Source: an uncultured Prevotellaceae bacterium (lineage in GTDB: Bacteria; Bacteroidota; Bacteroidia; Bacteroidales; Bacteroidaceae). From it: a stretch of 33,466 nucleotides of DNA. The number at the start of each line of letters is the position of its first letter. The first letter of the stretch is position 1. This document shows, piece by piece, positions 6,975 through 13,536 of this stretch. The notes under the pieces are model-generated. The model was not told the DNA's origin and searched no databases. It saw nothing but the letters and a program-made list of their open reading frames with translations. Position numbers and translations under genes: made by a program. The stretch covers positions 1 through 33,466 of the forward strand of contig ONFE01000023.1 in assembly GCA_900316985.1 (NCBI GenBank). The letters are read 5' to 3'.

Positions 6975-8020
6975 AGCATGTGAAAAACATGAAAAGAATC
7001 GTTTTAATAATTATTGCTGTATTGACTATGACAACCATAAACAGTCAGACGCTGACCGAGCGTCAGAAGGGATTGGCCGCATGTGCCTGTCTGATGGCAC
7101 AGGGCGACTTAACGCGTTTAGAGCCTGCCGTTCGGATGGCACTCGACAACGGAGTGACCATCAACGAATTGAAGGAGGCTTTCTCGCAGCTCTATGCCTA
7201 CACGGGATTCCCGCGCTCGCTGAATGCGCTGGGCGTGCTGAACAAAGTATTGGAAAGTTCTCCCTCCTTCGGGGGGAGCCAAGAGGGGGGCTCTGGCTGG
7301 CAGGAAGGCAAGCCCTGGACGCGCCCAGCCGAATGGGATGATGCCAAGAAAGCTTACGAACTTGGCGTGAAAAACCAGACGCAGCTCTCAGGACGTCCGT
7401 TCAACTACGATTTCTGTCCGCAGGACGACTACTACCTGAAGTCGCACCTCTTTGGTGATATCTTCGCAGGCGATCAGTTATCTGCTGCCGACCGCGAGAT
7501 AGTGACCGTGGCAGCCCTGAGCGGACTCGAAGGTGTTGCCCCGCAGCTGGCCGCCCACAAGCAGGGAGCCGTCAATATGGGCAACAGTCAGCAGCTCGTG
7601 GATGAGCTCTGCGCTTGGCTCGGCAACGAGGGCTACACGCTGTTCACCAAATGGCCCAAGGGCGAGCCCAATCCCTACGGAAAGTATTTCATTGGTCATA
7701 GTTACCTGGCCGACGTTGGCGGAGGTGTGATGAACGTCACCTTCGAGCCCCGCTGCCGCAACAACTGGCATGTTCACCACAAGCAGGTGCAGGTGCTCAT
7801 CTGCGTGGCTGGTCGCGGCTGGTATCAGGAATGGGGCAAGGAAGCCGTTGAGATGACACCCGGCACCGTCATCGCCATTCCCGCCGAGGCCAAGCATTGG
7901 CACGGAGCCGCCAAAGACTCGTGGTTCCAGCATCTCACGTATCATAAGGACGTACTGGAAGGAGCCTCCAACGAGTGGCTGGAGCCTGTCACCGACGAGG
8001 TGTACGACAAGCTGAAATAA
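6971..8020 (+). CDS. Carboxymuconolactone decarboxylase-like protein with cupin domain
   Basis: A 349-residue protein with a signal peptide (KRIVLIIIAVLTMTTINSQ), two CMD-type helical segments and a C-terminal cupin. CMD segment 1 (about 28-92) has LTERQKGLAACACL and AFSQLYAYTGFPRSLNALGVL. Segment 2 (about 120-215) has LSAADREIVTVAALSGLEGV. Neither shows the AhpD CxxC pair. The cupin (about 232-335) has WHVHHKQVQVLICVAGRGW and PAEAKHWHGA, with a likely metal site. A palindromic repeat between the CMD segments encodes SSPSFGGSQEGG. The start overlaps the previous stop (ATGA); the ATG at 6989 is an alternative with a tighter signal peptide. It is the last gene of the exported operon and converges on the minus-strand gene with an 10-nt gap. 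Related CMD-cupin proteins are often near flavodoxins and hydrolases. Confidence 0.85.
   Translation: MKHVKNMKRIVLIIIAVLTMTTINSQTLTERQKGLAACACLMAQGDLTRLEPAVRMALDNGVTINELKEAFSQLYAYTGFPRSLNALGVLNKVLESSPSFGGSQEGGSGWQEGKPWTRPAEWDDAKKAYELGVKNQTQLSGRPFNYDFCPQDDYYLKSHLFGDIFAGDQLSAADREIVTVAALSGLEGVAPQLAAHKQGAVNMGNSQQLVDELCAWLGNEGYTLFTKWPKGEPNPYGKYFIGHSYLADVGGGVMNVTFEPRCRNNWHVHHKQVQVLICVAGRGWYQEWGKEAVEMTPGTVIAIPAEAKHWHGAAKDSWFQHLTYHKDVLEGASNEWLEPVTDEVYDKLK
7260..7291 (+). repeat. Palindromic interspersed repeat inside the CMD-cupin gene
   Basis: CTCCCTCC, loop TTC, GGGGGGAG (7260-7278) forms an 8-bp hairpin with one G-T pair, followed by CCAAGAGGGGGG. It is translated in frame as SPSFGGSQEGG in the linker between the two CMD segments. 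The run of C and then G differs from the codon use around it, so it looks like an insertion. Confidence 0.65.
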
Positions 8021-8030
8021 ACCTTATTGA

Positions 8031-9068
8031 CTAAGAGTTTAGAAACGACCAGAATGACTGCCAAGTCTCGCCAACGTCTTCAGCGTTGAAGCGGTCTTCA
8101 AAAAAAGAAACTTGGCAATCTTCCTTGAAGGGTGCCCAATTACCACATATCGTGCCGTCATAGGCGATTATTGGCTGAAAGATTCCGCTGTTGTTATGAG
8201 CCCTGTGCTTATAATCAGGGGGTAGAACGATATCCCGACTCTTGTAACTGATGAGATATTCGTCGTAGGGAGGTATCAGGAGGAACTTCCCACGGCGGAA
8301 TCCCCGTGTGCGGCAATCATCTGTCATATAGAACTCCCTTCCTTTCCATCTCTCTAAATGAATGGTATCTCCCAAGAGCGCAATCCCTTTTCGGCAGTCG
8401 CTGATATTCAAGCCCGACCACCATGTGAAATCCTCCAATGTGGCCGGCTGACGACTCTGGAAGTATTTACGGGTTAAGTTCATCAGAGCCTCATCTCTAT
8501 CCACCTTGTCCTTCCGCTGCACCTTATTGGCTGTAAGCGCATAGGTCGCCTTCATGGGCAGCAAATCCCCACTACATAGCGTGCCCAACATCTCTGCCAT
8601 GCGGATATGATACGAAAGGCGATGATCACCCATATGAAGATTCTTTTCAGCCATCGCTCTTACAAAATCGTCCTTGGTCACACTCCCCAAATCGGAAGCC
8701 GTCTGGGCAAGGATATCCCTGACCTGCATATATTCTGTTTCGGGGATAGAGATATTGTTGCTGCTCATCCATCCCTTGGTCACAGCAATAGCTTTGGGAG
8801 ACAAGAGGTCTATCATGGGCCAGTAGTCATCGGCTGATACCAGCTGCCAGGTTCCCCGCATGAGGTGAAGACGTAAAATCCTTCCCGTATCGAATGCTTT
8901 CTTAAATGCTTTGTGAGAGGGTCTACTTGTGCGCATCCCCACAGCCCACCGCATCATTCGGTATTCCTGAGCCTGCATAGCCCCCATATAGCGGACAACA
9001 TCTTCAGGGGTCCTGAATTGCTGGGCTGCGAGTTGCTGGTTAAGAAGTCGGATGGATATGGGGTTCAT
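8031..9068 (-). CDS. Winged-helix DNA-binding protein, AlkZ/YcaQ-like DNA glycosylase family
   Basis: A 345-residue protein of the HTH_42 (PF06224) type, which includes the AlkZ and YcaQ glycosylases that remove alkylated or crosslinked bases. The N-terminal MGAMQAQEYRMMRWAVGMR fits the family, with the Q-x-Q motif (Gln32, Gln34) reported as catalytic in AlkZ. Other family-like stretches are LMRGTWQLVSADDYWPM, DFTWWSGLN and RGKFLLIPPYDEYLISY. No signal peptide, so it is cytoplasmic. It lies 45 nt downstream of the YqiA-like hydrolase gene with no obvious promoter between, so it is probably the third gene of a three-gene operon. Glycosylase activity is inferred from family and motif only. Confidence 0.8.
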   Translation of the reverse strand: MNPISIRLLNQQLAAQQFRTPEDVVRYMGAMQAQEYRMMRWAVGMRTSRPSHKAFKKAFDTGRILRLHLMRGTWQLVSADDYWPMIDLLSPKAIAVTKGWMSSNNISIPETEYMQVRDILAQTASDLGSVTKDDFVRAMAEKNLHMGDHRLSYHIRMAEMLGTLCSGDLLPMKATYALTANKVQRKDKVDRDEALMNLTRKYFQSRQPATLEDFTWWSGLNISDCRKGIALLGDTIHLERWKGREFYMTDDCRTRGFRRGKFLLIPPYDEYLISYKSRDIVLPPDYKHRAHNNSGIFQPIIAYDGTICGNWAPFKEDCQVSFFEDRFNAEDVGETWQSFWSFLNS

Positions 9069-9113
9069 ATAAGAGAATGTTTTTGTACTGAAGTTTACAA
9101 TGTTATTTGCATT

Positions 9114-9725
9114 TTAGTCACAATCGTTGAGCAGTTTCTCAACTAACGGCACATACCAAGTACGAACTTCTTCAGCCGTCGGGGTATGTCCGCCAGGGAA
9201 ATGGAACGAATGGCTATAATGTTCCAGGAAGAGCGGCTCAAAGTGTGCCAACGTGTCCTGTTCACCAAACAATCCCCAGACATGGTCTTTGCCGTTATTA
9301 AGGTTACAGTCATCAAACTGAATGCTCTCCAGTGCTGCAAACTCCTGAATCAAAGCTTCGTCAATGATAAACTTCTGATTCCCGTCCCTCCGGGGAGACT
9401 TGAACTGATGCTCCCCTATCCTCGACTTCAAGAATTCTGTCATTTTGAAATGCGGGTTGCCAAGCAGCGCAGGTTTTCCTGTAACAGAAGCCACCATCTG
9501 CGCATAAAACGAACCGCAACTGTTACCGACAAGTACGGCAGGATGCTCCTTGTCACATATCTCCATAATAAGATCCAATGACGCTTGGGGATGAATGGAC
9601 AAATCCGGGGTCAGCACGTCTGCCCTACCCTTAAACGCGTCCTTTAATGCCAAGGCAGGAACACATTGGCCGCTGGCATAGAAACCGTGTAGGAACAGTA
9701 TCTTTTTATCTTTCTGTACAATCAT
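9114..9725 (-). CDS. YqiA/YcfP-like alpha/beta hydrolase
   Basis: A 203-residue cytoplasmic hydrolase of the YqiA/UPF0227 esterase type. ILFLHGFYASG (9-19) is the oxyanion-side loop, LVGNSCGSFYAQ has the nucleophile elbow G-N-S69-C-G, LFGEQDTLAHFE carries the likely acid, and FPGGHTPT the catalytic histidine. The length matches the family (about 190-200). It starts by an ATGA overlap with the methyltransferase gene upstream, so the two are translationally coupled. The substrate is unknown; YqiA-like proteins act on short acyl esters in vitro. Confidence 0.83.
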   Translation of the reverse strand: MIVQKDKKILFLHGFYASGQCVPALALKDAFKGRADVLTPDLSIHPQASLDLIMEICDKEHPAVLVGNSCGSFYAQMVASVTGKPALLGNPHFKMTEFLKSRIGEHQFKSPRRDGNQKFIIDEALIQEFAALESIQFDDCNLNNGKDHVWGLFGEQDTLAHFEPLFLEHYSHSFHFPGGHTPTAEEVRTWYVPLVEKLLNDCD

Positions 9726-10483
9726 CTCTTCTTGGTTATTCGTGCCAGGTAATCATAGTGTTCCCCCTGCTGAACGACCTCAATCTGATAGCCACATGAT
9801 TCAGCACAAATCCGGAGCGTATCAGCATCTATGTAGAGCCAAGGGAAAGACGCGCCCTTCGTATCGCGATATTGCATCTTGTAAGTCAGTTCACCATAAT
9901 AGCCGTCAATGTCAGGAAGTTCTATCACGCCATTATCATTCTCAAAGACATAGCTTATATCCGACGAATCGCAGAGTAACTGGCCGCCGGGTTGAAGGAT
10001 GTTATCCAAATGACGGAAGAATTCAGGCATACGGCTGACTTTCCCGACAATACCGATTCCATTCATCAGCATCAGAATCGTATCGAAGCGTTCCTTCACA
10101 TCAAAGAAGTCCATCAATTGGACATTCGAAACGCCCCGAAGTTTCATAGTCTCAACTGACAAGGGCGAAATATCTATGGCACATACATCAACACCTTTCT
10201 GTTGAAGCGCCAAAGAATGACAGCCTGCTCCAGCCCCGACATCAAGTGTTTTGCCACGAGTCATACTGAGAGCCTTGCGTTCTATGAGGGGCATGTCTTC
10301 TTCCTTGCGGAATAATGTCTTAACGGGAATCTCGTCCTCGTCAAACATCGGCGAGAAGACGCGTAGCCTCACAGCCTTACCCGTCATAAAGAATTCCTTT
10401 ATGGCTCTTCCCATCGGGTCAGTCTCGTAGGACAGACGATGCAGAGAATGGGAAACATTAATTGAGGCCGTATCTTCACTCAT
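9722..10483 (-). CDS. Class I SAM-dependent methyltransferase
   Basis: A 253-residue methyltransferase. Motif I is LDVGAGAGCHSLALQQKGVD (80-99), followed by the acidic VCAIDISPLSVE and a later ILQPGGQLLCDSSD typical of the class I fold. The N-terminal 70 residues (PMGRAIKEFFMTGKAVRLRVFSP) are probably substrate-specific. The frame is open to an ATG at 10534, but the promoter -7 element at 10513-10520 lies inside that extension, so the ATG at 10483 (MSEDTAS) is preferred. It is first in a run with the YqiA-like hydrolase (ATGA overlap) and the AlkZ-like gene. The methyl acceptor cannot be told from sequence. Confidence 0.82.
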   Translation of the reverse strand: MSEDTASINVSHSLHRLSYETDPMGRAIKEFFMTGKAVRLRVFSPMFDEDEIPVKTLFRKEEDMPLIERKALSMTRGKTLDVGAGAGCHSLALQQKGVDVCAIDISPLSVETMKLRGVSNVQLMDFFDVKERFDTILMLMNGIGIVGKVSRMPEFFRHLDNILQPGGQLLCDSSDISYVFENDNGVIELPDIDGYYGELTYKMQYRDTKGASFPWLYIDADTLRICAESCGYQIEVVQQGEHYDYLARITKKR

Positions 10484-10512
10484 TGTGTTGACATCATTTA
10501 CGTTTATCCTTG

Positions 10513-10543
10513 CAAAGATACGAATAAAAATCATTTCCGCAAT
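10513..10543 (-). promoter_or_regulatory. Promoter of the methyltransferase-hydrolase-AlkZ operon
   Basis: On the minus strand ATTG (10540-10543), 19 nt, then TATCTTTG (10513-10520), close to TTTG-N19-TAnnTTTG. It leaves a leader of roughly 20-25 nt before the ATG at 10483 and rules against the longer start. Confidence 0.65.
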
Positions 10544-10645
10544 AAAAGAAGCAGGAATTTAAGATTATTCCCCGTCAATGTGACAGACAATATTAAAAAA
10601 ATACGAAATCTGTAACTTTTTTATCGTTTTTCGTTATAAATTGAT

Positions 10646-10653
10646 TACCTTTG
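10646..10653 (+). promoter_or_regulatory. -7 element of the XRE-cupin/acyl-CoA synthetase operon
   Basis: TACCTTTG matches TAnnTTTG and lies 27 nt before the ATG at 10681. No exact -33 TTTG is at the right distance. The frame extends to a TTG inside this element (10651), which argues against that start. Confidence 0.6.
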
Positions 10654-10680
10654 TGCCCAAATTCAAAAAATCAATTAAAA

Positions 10681-11259
10681 ATGACTGAAAAAAATTCTAT
10701 CGTAGGACTCAAAATCAAAGGGATTCGCGAGTTCAAGAAGATTACCATCGCTGAAATGTCAGAGCGTACTGGTCTTTCCGAGAAGCAGATTGAATCGATT
10801 GAAAACGATCAATATCTGCCATCATTGGGACCGCTCATCAAAATAGCACGTGCATTGGGTGTACGCCTGGGCACATTCCTGGATGACAACGACGAACTAG
10901 GGCCCGTGATCTGTCGTGCCAAAAAGAGCACTGAAGGCATCAGTTTCTCTAACGATGCCACAGAAGCCCGCCAAAATATGATTTACCACTCTTTGGCTCA
11001 CCAGAAAGCCGGCCGCACGATGGAGCCATTCGTCATCGACATACAACCAAGTGAAGAACGCCACTTCAAGCTTTCTGCCCATGAGGGCGAAGAGTTCATC
11101 TATGTACTCGAGGGTGAAGTTGAGGTTGACTACGGTAAGGATACCTACAGGCTGAGTGAAGGTGACAGCATTTTCTACGACAGTATTGTAGAGCATCACG
11201 TACACGGCGTTTCGGGACAGGCAGCACGCATTCTGGCTGTGGTTTACATTCCATTATAA
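10681..11259 (+). CDS. XRE-family regulator with C-terminal cupin domain
   Basis: A 192-residue protein with an N-terminal XRE-type helix-turn-helix (about 9-65: IKGIREFKKITIAEMSERTG, then SEKQIESIENDQYLPSL) and a C-terminal cupin (about 115-190: HEGEEFIYVLEGEVEVDYG, LSEGDSIFYDSIVEHHVHG). Such regulators sense a small molecule through the cupin. It lies 12 nt upstream of an acyl-CoA synthetase gene in the same direction, with a GAAGGA ribosome-binding-like sequence before that gene, so it probably controls the pair in response to an organic acid or its CoA ester. The start is the ATG after the promoter; a TTG at 10651 is rejected. Confidence 0.88.
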   Translation: MTEKNSIVGLKIKGIREFKKITIAEMSERTGLSEKQIESIENDQYLPSLGPLIKIARALGVRLGTFLDDNDELGPVICRAKKSTEGISFSNDATEARQNMIYHSLAHQKAGRTMEPFVIDIQPSEERHFKLSAHEGEEFIYVLEGEVEVDYGKDTYRLSEGDSIFYDSIVEHHVHGVSGQAARILAVVYIPL

Positions 11260-11271
11260 TATACGAAGGAT

Positions 11272-12948
11272 ATGGGTGAATTATTGGCAATGAAAGATGC
11301 CCGCCTCTGGGAACGCACTTTGGGTGAATGGCTGGAGTACTGGGCAGAGACAACTCCCGATAAAGAATATATTGTATACTCTGACCGCGACCTGCGGTTC
11401 ACATGGAGCAAATTCAACGAGCGCGTGGATAGTCTGGCCAAAGGTCTTCTGGCCATTGGCGTCACGAAGGGTTCCAATGTGGGTATCTGGGCAACCAACG
11501 TACCCGATTGGCTTACTTTCCTCTATGCTACGGCAAAAATCGGAGCTGTGCTCGTAACGGTGAACACCAACTACAAACAGGCTGAGTTGGAATATCTTTG
11601 CAAAGACTCTGATATGCATACACTCTGCATTACCGACGGAACTTGGGAGTGCGACTATGTGGACATGACCTACAATATGCTTCCTGAACTTCGTACCAGC
11701 CAGCGCGGACATTTGGAGAGCGAGCGTTTCCCCTATATGAAAAACGTTGTTTACATAGGTATGGAGAAACACCGCGGAATGTTCAATACGGCCGAGCTGC
11801 TGCTTCTGGGACGCAATATTGACGATGAGAAACTGAACGAAGCAAAAAGCAACGTTACATGTCATGACGTGGTGAATATGCAATACACCAGCGGAACCAC
11901 GGGATTCCCCAAAGGTGTGATGCTTACCCACTATAACATCTCGAATGACGGCTGGTTTACAGGACAGAACATGGGATTCACGCAGGATGACAAACTTTGC
12001 GTATGCGTTCCTTTGTTCCATTGTTTCGGTGTGGTGCTTGCCACGATGAACTGCCTGACCCACGGCTGTACGCAGGTGATGGTTGAGAAATTCGATCCAT
12101 TGTTGGTTCTGGCCTCCATTCACAAGGAGCGTTGTACCGCGGTCTATGGAGTGCCCACGATGTTTATCGCCGAACTCACCCATCCCATGTTCCCGATGTT
12201 TGACATGTCGTCACTCCGAACGGGTATTATGGCAGGAAGCCTCTGCCCTGTGGAACTCATGAAGGAAGTGAGCGAGAAGATGTTCATGACCATCACCAGC
12301 GTGTATGGACTCACGGAGAGTTCTCCCGGTATGACGCAGACCTGTCTGACGGATACTTTCGAACAGCGTTGCACAACTGTGGGACGCGACTTCCCATTCG
12401 TGGAAGTGAAGGTGCTCGACCCGGAGACCAACAAGGAATGTCCTGTAGGCGTGCAGGGTGAGATGTGCTGTAGAGGCTTCAATGTGATGAAGGGTTATTA
12501 CAAGAACCCGAAGGCTACCGCAGAAGTTATTGACGAAAACGGATTCCTACATTCCGGAGACCTTGGCGTGAAGGACGAGGATGGCTACTATCGAATCACA
12601 GGCCGCATCAAGGATATGATTATCCGCGGCGGTGAAAATGTGTATCCTCGTGAGATTGAGGAGTTCCTCTACCAGATGCCTGGCATTCAGGACGTTCAGG
12701 TGGCTGGCGTACCTTCAAAGAAATACGGCGAACAGGTGGGTGCCTTCATTATCCTCAAGGAAGGCGTGAAGATGGAAGCCGAGGACGTGCAGGACTTCTG
12801 CAAGGGAAAGATAGCCCGCTACAAGACACCCAAGTACGTGTTCTTCGTTGATGAATTCCCATTGACAGGAAGTGGCAAGATTCAGAAGTTCAAGTTGAAG
12901 GAACTGAGTCTGAAACTCTGCGAGCAGCAAGGAATTGAGGTGATTTGA
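11272..12948 (+). CDS. AMP-forming acyl-CoA synthetase (FadD/ACSF2-like)
   Basis: A 558-residue enzyme of the ANL superfamily that adenylates a carboxylic acid and transfers it to CoA. The P-loop-like motif [11 protein letters not shown] is at 205-215, the A5 region VYGLTESSP near 344, the A7-A8 region [20 protein letters not shown] followed by [18 protein letters not shown], and the catalytic lysine GSGKIQKF at Lys536. Length and order are standard. Similarity is to medium/long-chain acyl-CoA synthetases, but chain length or aromatic specificity cannot be read from motifs. It is cytoplasmic, second in an operon with the XRE-cupin regulator, and followed by a strong intrinsic terminator. Confidence 0.88.
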   Translation: MGELLAMKDARLWERTLGEWLEYWAETTPDKEYIVYSDRDLRFTWSKFNERVDSLAKGLLAIGVTKGSNVGIWATNVPDWLTFLYATAKIGAVLVTVNTNYKQAELEYLCKDSDMHTLCITDGTWECDYVDMTYNMLPELRTSQRGHLESERFPYMKNVVYIGMEKHRGMFNTAELLLLGRNIDDEKLNEAKSNVTCHDVVNMQYTSGTTGFPKGVMLTHYNISNDGWFTGQNMGFTQDDKLCVCVPLFHCFGVVLATMNCLTHGCTQVMVEKFDPLLVLASIHKERCTAVYGVPTMFIAELTHPMFPMFDMSSLRTGIMAGSLCPVELMKEVSEKMFMTITSVYGLTESSPGMTQTCLTDTFEQRCTTVGRDFPFVEVKVLDPETNKECPVGVQGEMCCRGFNVMKGYYKNPKATAEVIDENGFLHSGDLGVKDEDGYYRITGRIKDMIIRGGENVYPREIEEFLYQMPGIQDVQVAGVPSKKYGEQVGAFIILKEGVKMEAEDVQDFCKGKIARYKTPKYVFFVDEFPLTGSGKIQKFKLKELSLKLCEQQGIEVI

Positions 12949-12969
12949 CCTCACCTTATTAATTATTGT

Positions 12970-13014
12970 AGGATGGAAAACGTATCCCGAATCGGGGCGT
13001 TTTCCATCCTTTTT
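12970..13014 (+). terminator. Rho-independent terminator after acyl-CoA synthetase
   Basis: AGGATGGAAAACG (12970-12982) pairs fully with CGTTTTCCATCCT (12998-13010); an inner CCCGA/TCGGG pairing extends the hairpin; TTTTT follows. Confidence 0.92.
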
Positions 13015-13039
13015 GTATGTGTGTGACGTAAACACTTTT

Positions 13040-13051
13040 GCAAACGTTTGC
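13040..13051. promoter_or_regulatory. LacI-family-type operator upstream of pectate lyase operon
   Basis: GCAAACGTTTGC is a perfect 12-bp palindrome with the central CG typical of LacI-family operators (the PurR core is the same sequence). Its centre is about 52 bp upstream of the -7 element of the pectate lyase operon, which fits activation, or repression from upstream, by an unlinked LacI-type regulator. Confidence 0.6.
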
Positions 13052-13074
13052 GTGTGAATAACCCCTTCTACCCT

Positions 13075-13104
13075 ATTGAAAAACAGAAAAACACGGTATC
13101 TTTG
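13075..13104 (+). promoter_or_regulatory. Promoter of the pectate lyase operon
   Basis: ATTG (13075-13078), 18 nt, TATCTTTG (13097-13104): a good -7 and a near -33 match. The leader to the ATG at 13175 is about 65 nt, long for this window, and includes a second TAATTTTG at 13142-13149. Confidence 0.6.
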
Positions 13105-13174
13105 CAAACAGAAAACCTTTAACTCTCTCAAATAGAATCATTAATTTTGCAAATCAAAAAACGACTATTACGAT

Positions 13175-13534
13175 ATGAAGAAACTTTTACTTTCGCTCTT
13201 TCTGTCTCTGATGTTTGCCGGCATTACATGGGCTGACGACACACAGACCGTTACCGTTGACGGTGCTGATACCGGCAAGACGGTTAAGCAGATCACCTTT
13301 AATGGAGATAAAATCATCCTCCATTACACAGACAATACAACCTACGAAGGTGAAGACCTCTCGTTGGTTGTCATCACCTTTAATAACGCCACAGGTGTCT
13401 CAAAACCCAATCAGGCACTCGACACCAATGCCGTATGGTACGACCTCTCAGGCCGTCGCCTCCCGGGTGTTCCCACCCAAAGCGGCACCTACATCAAAAA
13501 ATCCGCAAGTAAAACCATTAAAGTTCAGAAGTAG
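13175..13534 (+). CDS. Small secreted protein with C-terminal LSGRRL-type tail
   Basis: A 119-residue protein with a clear signal peptide (KKLLLSLFLSLMFAGITWA). The mature part has a beta-rich region (VKQITFNGDKIILHYTDNTTY, about 37-57) and a C-terminal tail VWYDLSGRRLPGVPTQSGTYIKK similar to the tails on many Prevotella secreted proteins, which resemble type IX sorting or surface-anchoring signals. I do not recognise a catalytic domain. Its stop is 2 nt before the pectate lyase ATG, so the two are co-translated. It may be a surface or accessory partner of the lyase, which lacks such a tail; that is inference. Confidence 0.8.
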   Translation: MKKLLLSLFLSLMFAGITWADDTQTVTVDGADTGKTVKQITFNGDKIILHYTDNTTYEGEDLSLVVITFNNATGVSKPNQALDTNAVWYDLSGRRLPGVPTQSGTYIKKSASKTIKVQK

Positions 13535-13536
13535 TT

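Noticed and set aside
10484-10534. A longer start for the methyltransferase gene (ATG at 10534)
   Set aside because: The promoter -7 element at 10513-10520 lies within the extra segment, whose translation (FIRIFARINVND) does not look like the family.
10651-10680. A TTG start for the XRE-cupin regulator
   Set aside because: The TTG is part of the promoter -7 element; the ATG at 10681 begins a normal XRE N-terminus.
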